A DNA stretch of 64,000 nucleotides, taken from positions 26,708 through 90,707 of the forward strand of contig CATYIV010000003.1 of the NCBI GenBank assembly GCA_958407465.1, in the 5' to 3' direction. The notes below the pieces were generated by a model. It was not told where the DNA came from. It searched no databases and was given only the letters and a program-made list of their open reading frames with translations. A program made the translations under genes and the position numbers. Position 1 is the first letter of the stretch. Every line of letters starts with the position of its first letter. Below, piece by piece: positions 1-6,699 of the stretch. This DNA comes from an uncultured Collinsella sp. Lineage in GTDB: Bacteria > Actinomycetota > Coriobacteriia > Coriobacteriales > Coriobacteriaceae.

Positions 1-987
1 GAAGCCCTCGGGATGACGTGGTCCGATGCCTCCGTCGAGAACAGAAGCATCCTCATTGAGCAGCAGTTCGCGGCCGATCGAAGCGTTCGCTCGCCCAAAA
101 GCAAGAAAAGCGTGCGGAGGATCTCGATAAGCGAGACGCTGACGTCGTATCTCGAATTCTGGAAAAAGGAGCAGGCCCGCGAAATGGAAGCCTTCGGCCT
201 GGAACAAGTCAAAGGCACTCCGCTCGTCCACTCATTCGAACGAACGAAAGACAGGCATCCCCAAGTCAACTTCATGGACCTGAATGGGTTTTCGCGCTGG
301 TTCAGAAACTTCAGCGTCGAGAACGGGTTCGGCAAGTTCGAAGGCGTTCGAACATACCATTATGTGAAGGAAACTGTCGACGGGGAAACGATTTCGAAGC
401 GTTATGAGCATAAAGAGTGGCTCGAATTGAGGGATTACCTCAGGAAGCATCCCAAGGTTCGCGAGGCGAGGCATATCAGCACATATGAGAGCGAGCACCT
501 TCCTTACGGATATTCGGGCCTATCGAGCCACACCGCTACTGCCGCTACTGCCCGCTACTGCCCGCCAGCTTCCGAACCAGCGGGCGGTAGCAGCACCCCG
601 AACATCTCGCCGACAGCGCAGAGAGTCGTCGACCTGGCGGCCAAGGCCGACATCGAGGACGTGATGCTGTGCGACCTGCCCGGCGTCCTGTCCTTCCTAG
701 GGCTGCCACCTGAGACGGAGATGCCACCGGGCAACAAGGGGAAGACGAAGCTCAAGAAGCTCTACAGGAAGGTGGCGCCGAACAAGGCATACCACTCCGG
801 CGAGCGCGCCAAGGATTTGATCTCGCACCTCGACATGGCAGAGATCAGGGCATCGGCGCCCGTCCAAGAATTGGGATGCAGTTCAATACGAGCTCGGGGC
901 TCTTTTCGTCTAGATTGGGGACGCATGGCCGGACGAAAACAATTTGCGTCTGGTAATAAGCGTACGAAAGCGCAATTTACGTCTTAA
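1..987 (+). pseudogene. Tyrosine recombinase (integrase) remnant, 5' cut by window edge
   Basis: The frame is open back to base 1, so the gene starts outside the window. The first readable residues (EALGMTWSD, then a lysine-rich PKSKKSVRRI stretch and a VHS segment) match the middle of a phage-type tyrosine recombinase catalytic domain: the part after the first catalytic arginine and the beta-hairpin with the catalytic lysine. The later HxxR and tyrosine boxes are not recognisable. From about residue 175 the sequence becomes low complexity (a repeated CCGCTACTG at 533-560) and continues as an unrelated segment of about 100 residues, ending in repeat DNA. I read this as a decayed integrase joined to other debris. 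It may mark the edge of an old integrated element. Confidence 0.5.
533..560 (+). repeat. CCGCTACTG micro-repeat, three copies
   Basis: Three near-perfect 9-bp copies of CCGCTACTG lie end to end at the point where integrase homology stops. Because 9 is a multiple of 3, slippage here would keep the frame. It coincides with the junction between the two unrelated halves of the reading frame. Confidence 0.6.
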
Positions 988-1056
988 TTCCGTACGCAAA
1001 TCAAGACGAAAATCGTTTACGTCTGCTTTAATCCGTACGAAAACGGTTTTCGTCTT
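933..1056. repeat. Array of ACGAAAAC/GTTTTCGT palindromes
   Basis: Four or five related palindromes of the type ACGAAAAC-N-GTTTTCGTCT lie about 30 bp apart, near positions 933, 964, 994-1004 and 1037. The last, at 1037-1053, is a perfect inverted repeat around one base. The array overlaps the 3' end of the integrase remnant and lies just beyond the stop codon of the minus-strand ATPase gene. It looks like a set of protein-binding sites or an iterated mobile-element end. Function unknown. Confidence 0.6.
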
Positions 1057-1074
1057 GCAGGGCAGTTGCCGTTT

Positions 1075-2166
1075 CTACAGTTCAACTTCCAGTTCGGCTT
1101 TGTGCTCGTAGAGGTAGTCGCGCATGTAGGGGATGGCAAATGAGACCTTGCCGTACGAGGGAGCCTCGATAATCGATTCTCTTAACAGGCGGCTGCGGAC
1201 GGAACTCACCTGTTGAGGCGTTTTGTTTAGGGCATCGGCAACCATGCTGGTCGAGCTCGTCTGCCCCAAAGACGCCATGCTCAGCAGATAAGCGATGCAC
1301 GTGGGCGGAATGCGCTGCAGCGCGGGCTCAATCACCATGGCGCAGAAGCGTTCGCGTGCCGTTGCAATGCCACGCTCGGCTTCTTCTTCTCCAATAATCG
1401 TTGTATGTGCGCGTCTTGCCAACTGCCATGCGTAGTATCCAACGAGTTGGATCATGAAAGGATAGCCCTGCGTTGCCTCGGCAAGTTGGCCGGCAATACC
1501 TGGCTGCAACTCCATGCCAGACGCTTCAATGGTTTCCTCGAGGGAGTACGACACTTCGGTTACTGCCACAGCCTTCAGATCAAAGGGGGGGGCGCGGCGC
1601 AAAAACGCAAGTGTCTTTCCGTTGATGATGCTTTCAATCATCGAAGGCAGCCCAGCAAAAACAAAGGCGATATCAAGGTCTTCGCCGATAACCTGCTGAA
1701 TCGCAATGGAGAGCGTTCGGACCTCATCGAGCTCTGCGTCTTGAACCTCGTCGAGAGTGATGAGCAGGCCATTTCCATTCTTGGATATTGTCTGTCTCAT
1801 GGCGTCGCGTAGCGATGGGCCGATTCGCTCAATATCTATGCTGCCGATGGATATGCCAGCTACGGTGGGCTCAAATCTGGCGTGTTTGGCCTGGAATTTG
1901 GGCTGCAGCTGTTCGAGAATGCGCTGGCAAAGTCCCTCGGTTGCGACCTCTTTTATGACCGTCCAGCCACGGCTTTGCGCCAAACGTGAGCACTCGTCAA
2001 GGAGGACCGTCTTGCCCGTTCCACGGACGCCGGCTATGCGCATTAGGCGCCCAGGGGCACCAGGCCCGTTGGTGAGGCCTTCACTGAATTCTTCAAGTAC
2101 ATCTTCGCGGCCGATAATCGTGGGAGGTGTTTTACCTGCTGTGGGCTTAAAAGGGTTTGTTTGCAT
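1075..2166 (-). CDS. AAA ATPase of the Orc1/archaeal-ATPase type
   Basis: This is a 363-residue P-loop ATPase. The Walker A motif is GVRGTGKT near residue 48 and the Walker B region is LLITLDEVQDA near residue 140. It is followed by a lid region and a C-terminal winged-helix-like domain (residues ~280-350), the layout of the COG1672-type AAA ATPases. The partner and target of these proteins are usually unknown. I chose the ATG at 2166 because AAGGTGG lies five bases upstream; a GTG at 2175 is the alternative. The gene stands alone on its strand. Its promoter region is an unusual 10-bp repeat array (2183-2252), and the palindrome array (933-1056) sits beyond its 3' end. Confidence 0.75.
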   Translation of the reverse strand: MQTNPFKPTAGKTPPTIIGREDVLEEFSEGLTNGPGAPGRLMRIAGVRGTGKTVLLDECSRLAQSRGWTVIKEVATEGLCQRILEQLQPKFQAKHARFEPTVAGISIGSIDIERIGPSLRDAMRQTISKNGNGLLITLDEVQDAELDEVRTLSIAIQQVIGEDLDIAFVFAGLPSMIESIINGKTLAFLRRAPPFDLKAVAVTEVSYSLEETIEASGMELQPGIAGQLAEATQGYPFMIQLVGYYAWQLARRAHTTIIGEEEAERGIATARERFCAMVIEPALQRIPPTCIAYLLSMASLGQTSSTSMVADALNKTPQQVSSVRSRLLRESIIEAPSYGKVSFAIPYMRDYLYEHKAELEVEL

Positions 2167-2182
2167 GTGAGCCACCTTTGCT

Positions 2183-2252
2183 CAAGATATAGCAAGATAT
2201 AGCAAAGTATAGCAAGATATTGCAAAGTATAGTGAGATATAGCAACGTATAG
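2183..2252 (-). repeat. Seven 10-bp repeats forming phased -10 boxes upstream of the ATPase
   Basis: Seven consecutive 10-bp units of consensus CAAGATATAG run from 2183. Read on the minus strand, most contain a TATAnT-like hexamer (CTATATCTTG, CTATACTTTG) at one-helical-turn spacing. They begin 17 bp upstream of the ATPase start. They could act as overlapping promoters, as operator half-sites on one helix face, or as a copy-number-variable expression switch. Confidence 0.7.
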
Positions 2253-2279
2253 CGCTGTTCTCGGGTTCTTACGGTGGTG

Positions 2280-2960
2280 CTATTTTCCGAATGCCGCGCG
2301 GATAAAGCGCTGGGCGAACAGCTTGTTGGCGACGTTGATGACATGGCCCAGGAACAGTGCCGAGATGGCGGTCGTGACGCCAAAGCCGCCCAGGTTGTAC
2401 ATAAGGATCAGCGACAACGCGAGCGAGGCGGCGACATGTGAGCAGTCAAACACGACTTTTACGTCACCAAAGCGGCGTTTAAGCTTTTCGGCAATGACTT
2501 GCACCAAGCCGTCGGGCGCGTTGGGGACAACGCCCATGTTGACGACGAGACTTACGCCAAATGCGGTGACAGCGAGGGAGAGCAGCATGGTCGCAATCTG
2601 TGTGGGGAGTGCCGTGGGATGCAGTGGGTTGACCGCCATGAAGAGGTCGGTCAAGCCGCCAATCAGCGTTGAGAAGAACAACTCGAGCAGGATGCGCGGC
2701 TGGAACTCGCTTCGCAAGATGGCTAATTGCGCCACGATGTAGGCGACGTAGGTTGCGGTGATCCAAAAGCCGAGCGTCTTGCCAGTGAGCATGGATAGGG
2801 TTGTGGCAAAGCACGTGAGCGCGGCGACGCCCAGGCCGGATGCCGTCTGGAGACTCATACCGAGTGCCAGTACTGCAACGCCCACAAGATACATCAGCAT
2901 TCTAATGACGGTATGGCACCAGTCGATGTTCTCGCCATGCATGATAATGAGCGGTCGCAT
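2280..2960 (-). CDS. YczE/YitT-like integral membrane protein
   Basis: This 226-residue protein has about five hydrophobic segments spread over residues 17-215, including glycine-rich helices such as VGVAVLALGMSLQ and VTAFGVSLVV, and a conserved VPNAPDGL segment. This is the pattern of the YczE/YyaS/YitT membrane family, whose transport role is not established. A weak ribosome site (AAAGGA, 13 bases upstream) supports the ATG at 2960; an internal ATG at 2939 is possible. The most informative feature is its 230-bp leader. It carries the same operator palindrome, leader hairpin and two-stem RNA-like element as the kdgK-eda genes, which suggests co-regulation with ketodeoxysugar acid metabolism. 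A transport role in that pathway is inference. Confidence 0.75.
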   Translation of the reverse strand: MRPLIIMHGENIDWCHTVIRMLMYLVGVAVLALGMSLQTASGLGVAALTCFATTLSMLTGKTLGFWITATYVAYIVAQLAILRSEFQPRILLELFFSTLIGGLTDLFMAVNPLHPTALPTQIATMLLSLAVTAFGVSLVVNMGVVPNAPDGLVQVIAEKLKRRFGDVKVVFDCSHVAASLALSLILMYNLGGFGVTTAISALFLGHVINVANKLFAQRFIRAAFGK

Positions 2961-2993
2961 GTTGCTACCCGTCCTTTCGGTTGTGTGAAAAAG

Positions 2994-3118
2994 CTGACCC
3001 GGGCCGGCAAAAGAGGGTTATCGGAGGCACTGCTGCAAAAGCAGAAAAGCCGGCCCCACGGTCAGTCGTCTAGGAAGTGTCTCGCTGTGCCGGAATGGGA
3101 CTAAAGGTCCAACGAGAC
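2994..3118 (-). ncRNA. Candidate structured leader RNA (two-stem element, copy 1)
   Basis: Read on the minus strand, a hairpin closed by GTCTCG/CGAGAC (3079-3118) displays AGTCCCATTCCGG. It is followed by a multibranch structure: outer stem CTGACC/GGTCAG (2994-2999 with 3060-3065), inner stem GGGCCGGC/GCCGGCCC, a CTGC-TTTT-GCAG hairpin, then the single-stranded block AGTGCCTCCGATAACC. The same two conserved blocks, each framed by stems of different sequence but the same layout, occur upstream of eda (5227-5356). The element lies in the leader of the YczE-like gene. I do not recognise it as a known riboswitch class. Confidence 0.55.
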
Positions 3119-3139
3119 GGGAAGAAAGCAAATGGCATT

Positions 3140-3197
3140 GCGTGGGCGATAAGATGCCAAGATGGTAGGGTGTGTCTTAACACCCTATTGCCCACGC
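3140..3197 (-). promoter_or_regulatory. Leader hairpin with conserved ACCCTACC loop, copy 1
   Basis: The arms GCGTGGGC and GCCCACGC close a hairpin whose 22-base loop region is nearly the same as that of the kdgK leader hairpin at 6508-6565. On the minus strand the loop reads TAAGACACACCCTACCATCT and then TG. The stems differ while the loop is conserved, which suggests recognition of the loop as RNA or as a protein site. Confidence 0.55.
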
Positions 3198-3231
3198 TCA
3201 ACGAAATCGGTTTCGTTTGAGCCTAAGTATA
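3198..3231 (-). promoter_or_regulatory. Putative LacI-type operator and -10 box for the YczE-like gene
   Basis: On the minus strand a TATACT -10 box (3226-3231) is followed by the palindrome TCAAACGAAACCGATTTCGT (3201-3220), placed over the expected transcription start. The core ACGAAA-N4-TTTCGT is repeated upstream of kdgK (6582-6597), next to a divergent LacI-family regulator gene. That makes this regulator the best candidate for binding both sites. Confidence 0.6.
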
Positions 3232-3308
3232 CGCACGGGATTTTATTTGCGAAGAGAAAAACAATAAAAAGGTGAACGTTCACCTAATCGCAACAACTCG
3301 TTGGCTGT

Positions 3309-3375
3309 AGTTGCGGTGGAATAGTTCCTGTTTTTGCTGCTGAAGGCCTTGAACAGGAACTATTCCACCGCAACT
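3309..3375. repeat. Inverted-repeat element, AGTTGCGGTG family, copy 1
   Basis: Perfect 24-bp arms (3309-3332 and 3352-3375, beginning AGTTGCGGTGGAATAG) surround a 19-base loop. A diverged copy of the same family lies at 4157-4223, so the two copies bracket the GntR gene. It could be a small non-autonomous element or a regulatory hairpin in the GntR leader. Confidence 0.7.
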
Positions 3376-3448
3376 TATGATGGGGCGGGGGATGCGATAG
3401 TATTGCATGGTGAAATTCGACAAACCGTGAGCTTCATCCGAGGGCTTT

Positions 3449-4141
3449 ATGGAACAGCACCAGCATTATCAGAGCCTGCAAGACCAGGCGTACAACGCAT
3501 TGCGCTCCAAGATCATCTATGTCGAGCTCAGGCCCGGCACGCGTCTTTCGGCGATTGGTCTGGAAAAGGAGACGGGAATCGGGCGCACGCCCATTCGCGA
3601 ATCCTTTGTGCGCTTGCGTGAGCAGGAGCTGGTGGAAACGCGTCCCAAAAGCGGCACCTACGTCTCTAAGATCAGCATGGAACGCGCCGAAAACGCCTGC
3701 TTTTTGCGCGAGAAGCTCGAGAGAAGCGTGCTAATTAAATGCTGTTCGGCCGCCTCGCCCGAGCAAAAGCAGCGGCTTGAGCAGATTCTTACCGAGTCCG
3801 AGTCGCTCGACCATGGCGAAACGCGCCGTTTCTTTGACCTGGATAACCTGTTCCATGAGACATGTTTTGAGATTGCCGGTCGTCACATGTTGTGGGGTTG
3901 GATGAAGAGCATCAACACGCATTTTGAGCGATATAACTGGTTGCGTATGGTGTCGCAGGATTTGGATTGGGAGCCGATTCGTCGGCAGCATCGCCGGATT
4001 CTCGAGGCCATTAAGAGGGGCGATACCGACGCGGCGAGCTATCTGGCAGAGACGCACCTGCACCTGATGCCCGAAGAGCAAGGTCCGGTTATCGCCTTGC
4101 ATCCCGACTATTTTGAGCTGTCCAAAGACTCGGCCATCTAA
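3449..4141 (+). CDS. GntR-family transcriptional regulator, FCD subfamily
   Basis: This 230-residue protein has an N-terminal winged helix-turn-helix (residues ~10-75, with LRPGTRLSAIGLEKETGIGR and TPIRE in the recognition region) and an all-helical FCD ligand-binding domain (residues ~85-215) containing the metal-binding pattern typical of FadR-C proteins. FCD regulators often sense sugar acids, which fits the nearby kdgK-eda genes, but its ligand cannot be read from sequence. It is transcribed alone and is bracketed by two copies of an inverted-repeat element. The start at 3449 is preceded by a weak site (GAGGG). Confidence 0.85.
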   Translation: MEQHQHYQSLQDQAYNALRSKIIYVELRPGTRLSAIGLEKETGIGRTPIRESFVRLREQELVETRPKSGTYVSKISMERAENACFLREKLERSVLIKCCSAASPEQKQRLEQILTESESLDHGETRRFFDLDNLFHETCFEIAGRHMLWGWMKSINTHFERYNWLRMVSQDLDWEPIRRQHRRILEAIKRGDTDAASYLAETHLHLMPEEQGPVIALHPDYFELSKDSAI

Positions 4142-4156
4142 CTCGTCCCCTTCATT

Positions 4157-4223
4157 AGTTGCGGTGAAATAGGGATTGTTTTGCGGCTCTGATGGTGTAA
4201 ACAGTCCGTATCTCACCGCAACT
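4157..4223. repeat. Inverted-repeat element, AGTTGCGGTG family, copy 2
   Basis: The 25-base arms begin with AGTTGCGGTGAAATA and end with CACCGCAACT. They differ at about three positions, at least one of which is a wobble pair in RNA. It lies immediately downstream of the GntR stop codon and may double as its terminator. Confidence 0.65.
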
Positions 4224-4245
4224 GCCGGGGTACTATCGGGGCACG

Positions 4246-4321
4246 AAAAAGCTGCGGCGCCGCTTGGAGGAAAAGACCGGAAGCAAGGGTCCATTCCTCC
4301 AGACGGCGCCGCAGCTGTTTT
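4246..4321. terminator. Long GC-rich hairpin between convergent genes
   Basis: AAAA-GCTGCGGCGCCG and CGGCGCCGCAGC-TGTTTT form a strong stem, extended inward by GGAGG/CCTCC. It has A-runs on the left and T-runs on the right, as expected of a bidirectional terminator between GntR and eda. Confidence 0.55.
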
Positions 4322-4378
4322 GATGGCTCGGTTTTTGTCGATGTGGCTCAACTGGGCGCGGTTGCCAGCCGAGTAGGC

Positions 4379-4479
4379 AAAGCGGCTCGGGGGCGTGTCG
4401 CTTCCGTCACGTTCTATCAGCATACAAGACGGTTTTGGTTCTTGTTCGTGACGGAAACGGCGCGCTTCCGAGCCGCTTT
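4379..4479 (+). repeat. Hairpin with 33-bp arms
   Basis: The arms start AAAGCGGCTCGG and end TTCCGTCACG on the left, with the reverse complement on the right. Five positions differ between the arms and four of them remain G-U pairs if the plus strand is transcribed. A short loop of about 35 bases lies between. It may be a structured RNA or a fold-back element. Confidence 0.5.
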
Positions 4480-4483
4480 AAAA

Positions 4484-4517
4484 GAAAGGGGGCGAGGTCT
4501 AGGGCACGCCCCCTTTC
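4484..4517 (-). terminator. Rho-independent terminator of eda
   Basis: On the minus strand GAAAGGGGGCG and CGCCCCCTTTC form a stem followed by TTTT, starting 17 bases after the eda stop codon. Confidence 0.75.
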
Positions 4518-4534
4518 ACGATAGAGAGCTAAAC

Positions 4535-5176
4535 CTAGCCGCGGACCTTCTTGACGACGTCCATGGCCTCGCGGGCAATCTGCTCGACCTTGGAGAAGTC
4601 GCCGTCGGCAAACAGGGCCGGCTTGACCATCCAGGTGCCACCGCAGGCGATGATGGCGGAGGAGCTCAGGTACTCCTCGACGTTGACGGTGCTCACGCCG
4701 CCGGTAGGCATAAAGCGGTGACCGACAAACGGAGCGGCGAGGGCCTTGATGGTGTTCAGGCCGCCATACTGGGACGCGGGGAAGAACTTGGTGACCTTGA
4801 GGCCCAGGTTCTCGGCTGCGGTGACCTCGGAGGGGGTCACGGTGCCGGGAAGGACGGGCAGGTCGATGTCGATGCAGTGCTTCACGACGTCCTCGTTGTA
4901 ACCCGGGGAGACGATGAACTTGGCACCGGCTGCGCGGGCCTGCTCAACCTGCTCGACGGTCAGGACAGTGCCGGCGCCAACGCACATCTCGGGCTCGGCC
5001 TCGGCCATAGCGGCGATGCACTCGGCGGCGCAGGCGGTGCGGAAGGTGACCTCGGCGGACTTCATGCCAGCTGCCATAAGGGCGTGGGCGAGCGGAGCGG
5101 CGTCCTCGACCTTGTCGAGCACGACGACCGGCACGATGCCCAGGGACTCAAGCGTGGTGTAGAACTGATCGAACAT
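4535..5176 (-). CDS. eda: 2-dehydro-3-deoxyphosphogluconate (KDPG) aldolase
   Basis: This 213-residue class I aldolase cleaves KDPG to pyruvate and glyceraldehyde 3-phosphate in the cytoplasm. It shows the family marks: a glutamate in AEVTFRT (Glu42), the GAGTVL loop, PGTVTPSE, and the Schiff-base lysine in KFFPAS (Lys130). A phosphate-binding MPTGGV loop follows. The ATG at 5176 is preferred over an upstream one because AAAGGAAC lies just before it. It follows kdgK on the same strand after a 253-bp gap that carries the candidate leader RNA 5227-5356, so its expression may be set separately from kdgK. Confidence 0.93.
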   Translation of the reverse strand: MFDQFYTTLESLGIVPVVVLDKVEDAAPLAHALMAAGMKSAEVTFRTACAAECIAAMAEAEPEMCVGAGTVLTVEQVEQARAAGAKFIVSPGYNEDVVKHCIDIDLPVLPGTVTPSEVTAAENLGLKVTKFFPASQYGGLNTIKALAAPFVGHRFMPTGGVSTVNVEEYLSSSAIIACGGTWMVKPALFADGDFSKVEQIAREAMDVVKKVRG

Positions 5177-5226
5177 AATGTTCCTTTCGATGTATGGCGC
5201 GCATGGGCGCGTGATTGCCAAATATG

Positions 5227-5356
5227 CTGGTCAGGAGCCGATTTTGGATTGGTTATCGGAGGCACTGCTTGGGGTTCAAGCAATTCCAAAACCAGCTGCT
5301 CGACCAGTCATGTAGGGAATGCCAGGCAAAACCGGAATGGGACTGGTGGTTTTGCC
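5227..5356 (-). ncRNA. Candidate structured leader RNA (two-stem element, copy 2)
   Basis: Read on the minus strand, GGCAAAACC/GGTTTTGCC (5325-5356) displays ACCAGTCCCATTCC. It is followed by an outer stem CTGGTC/GACCAG (5227-5232 with 5302-5307), an inner stem TTTTGGA/TCCAAAA, a GCTTG/CAAGC hairpin and then AGTGCCTCCGATAACC. Order, spacing and unpaired blocks match copy 1 (2994-3118), while all the stem sequences differ. That is the signature of a conserved RNA fold rather than a copied DNA repeat. It sits between kdgK and eda, 51 bases upstream of the eda start. Confidence 0.55.
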
Positions 5357-5357
5357 C

Positions 5358-5415
5358 GGCCGGAGGAATCGGGGAGCGGGCCGCAGGGGTATGGGATTGG
5401 AAAGCTGCGGCCCGC
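5358..5415 (-). terminator. GC-rich hairpin after kdgK
   Basis: GGGCCGCAG and CTGCGGCCC form a stem just beyond the kdgK stop codon on the minus strand. There is no long T-run, so it could be an RNA-stabilising or pausing hairpin rather than a full terminator. Confidence 0.4.
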
Positions 5416-5429
5416 GGAATGGAGACGGA

Positions 5430-6464
5430 CTAACGCGCGACGCGGGTGCCACCGTCGGCGGCGTTGGCCACGGCTGCGATCTCGTCTGCGGTCACCAAGT
5501 TGGAATCGCCCTTGATGGTGAGCTTGAGGATCGAGGCTGCAATCGCGTAGTTGACGGCGTCCTGCGGGTCAAAGTCGTTGATGAGGGCATGGACGAAGCC
5601 GGCGTTGAAAGCGTCGCCGGCGGCAACGCCCTCGAGCACGTGCACATCGTGAGCAGGGGAGAACCAGTACTCGCCGCTCTCGGCGTCAAAGAGCATGCCC
5701 ATCCAGATGGAGCGCTCGACGCAAGAGATGTTGCGGACGACCGAGGCGACCTTTTTGCAGCCGTACTCGGCGCAGATCTGACGGGCCATCTCGACGTAGG
5801 TGTCGCGCTCCTCGATGCCATGGGCAAGGGAACCAGAGACGCAGGTCATGCCGAGGCCGGCGGGCGCATCCTCGTCGTTGGCGATGCAGATGTCGACGAG
5901 CGGCAGGAGTTCCTTCATGGTGGCCTGCGACTTCTCGGGCGACCACATCTTGCCGCGATAGTTCACGTCGCACACGGTGGTGATGCCCTTGGCGCGGCAG
6001 GCGGCGAGTGCCTCCTTGCAGGCGGCGGCCATCTCATCGGAGACGGCGGGGGTCACGCCGGAGAAATAGAAGACATCGATGCCCTTGAGGATCTCGCCCC
6101 AGTCAAAGACGTCGCGTTTGGCCATGTTGATGGCAGAGAACTTGCGGTCGTAGACGCAGCCGTTGCCGCGCTGCGAGGCGCCGACCTCAAACACATAGGA
6201 GCCAAGACGGTCGCCCTGACGCACGACGCGCGTTGTGTCGACGCCGTAGGCCTTCAGCGAGCGCAGCGCGCACTCGCCTAGGCGGTTGGCCGGGACAACG
6301 GATACGTAAGCGGCCTTGTCGCCTTGGTAGGCCAGGGAAAGAGCGGTGTTGGCCTCGGCGCCACCGTAGCGGACGTCAAACTCGGTTGCCTGCTCAATGC
6401 GCAGATGATCTTTGGGCGAGAGCCTCATCATGATTTCGCCGAAGGTAAGAACCGTTTTACCCAT
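5430..6464 (-). CDS. kdgK: 2-keto-3-deoxygluconate kinase (PfkB family)
   Basis: This 344-residue ribokinase-family sugar kinase is predicted to phosphorylate 2-keto-3-deoxygluconate to KDPG, the substrate of the neighbouring aldolase. The N-terminus FGEIMMRLSP and the GGAEANTA sugar-binding loop are typical. The C-terminal catalytic motif reads EGVAAGDAFNAGF, with alanine where the first glycine of GAGD is usual; the base aspartate is kept. The ATG at 6464 is preceded by AAGGAG. Its leader carries a hairpin (6508-6565) and a double operator (6570-6600). A divergent LacI-type gene lies upstream. Specificity comes from the eda neighbour; another ketose kinase is possible. Confidence 0.88.
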   Translation of the reverse strand: MGKTVLTFGEIMMRLSPKDHLRIEQATEFDVRYGGAEANTALSLAYQGDKAAYVSVVPANRLGECALRSLKAYGVDTTRVVRQGDRLGSYVFEVGASQRGNGCVYDRKFSAINMAKRDVFDWGEILKGIDVFYFSGVTPAVSDEMAAACKEALAACRAKGITTVCDVNYRGKMWSPEKSQATMKELLPLVDICIANDEDAPAGLGMTCVSGSLAHGIEERDTYVEMARQICAEYGCKKVASVVRNISCVERSIWMGMLFDAESGEYWFSPAHDVHVLEGVAAGDAFNAGFVHALINDFDPQDAVNYAIAASILKLTIKGDSNLVTADEIAAVANAADGGTRVAR

Positions 6465-6507
6465 GGTCGCGCAGCTCCTTCTTGCTCGTGCGTACACCTT
6501 TGATATG

Positions 6508-6565
6508 GCGTTGGCGCGGAGGTGCCAAGACGGTAGGGTACATCTTTGCACCTCCGCGCCAACGC
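6508..6565 (-). promoter_or_regulatory. Leader hairpin with conserved ACCCTACC loop, copy 2
   Basis: A perfect 18-bp stem (6508-6525 with 6548-6565, beginning GCGTTGGCGCGG) closes a 22-base loop. On the minus strand the loop contains AAAGATGTACCCTACCGTCT. It lies in the kdgK leader and matches the loop of the hairpin upstream of the YczE-like gene. Confidence 0.6.
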
Positions 6566-6569
6566 TTGC

Positions 6570-6615
6570 CGAAATCGGTTTACGAAATCGGTTTCGTTTC
6601 GAGTTGTAGTATACT
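6570..6615. promoter_or_regulatory. Double operator and divergent promoter, kdgK / LacI-type regulator
   Basis: CGAAATCGGTTT occurs twice (6570-6581 and 6583-6594). The second copy is part of the palindrome ACGAAATCGGTTTCGT (6582-6597). AGTATACT (6608-6615) supplies a TATACT -10 box on both strands. The same palindrome is found at 3201-3220. Auto-regulation and repression of kdgK by the adjacent LacI-family protein are inferred. Confidence 0.65.
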
Positions 6616-6699
6616 CACCTACAGCGTTTTGCAAGCGAGATTTTTAAAAAAATGCCTAAAATGGCTCAGACTGCTGACAATTGGGAAACGGGGTGCGCC

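Noticed and set aside
2994..3118. T-box, THF, glycine or cobalamin riboswitch
   Set aside because: The signature blocks of these classes are absent (for example no T-box AGGGTGG-type sequence), and the conserved blocks present do not match any class I can recall.
4343..6281. Plus-strand frames over eda and kdgK (390 and 320 codons)
   Set aside because: They mirror clear minus-strand enzymes and contain only shadow-type low-complexity sequence.
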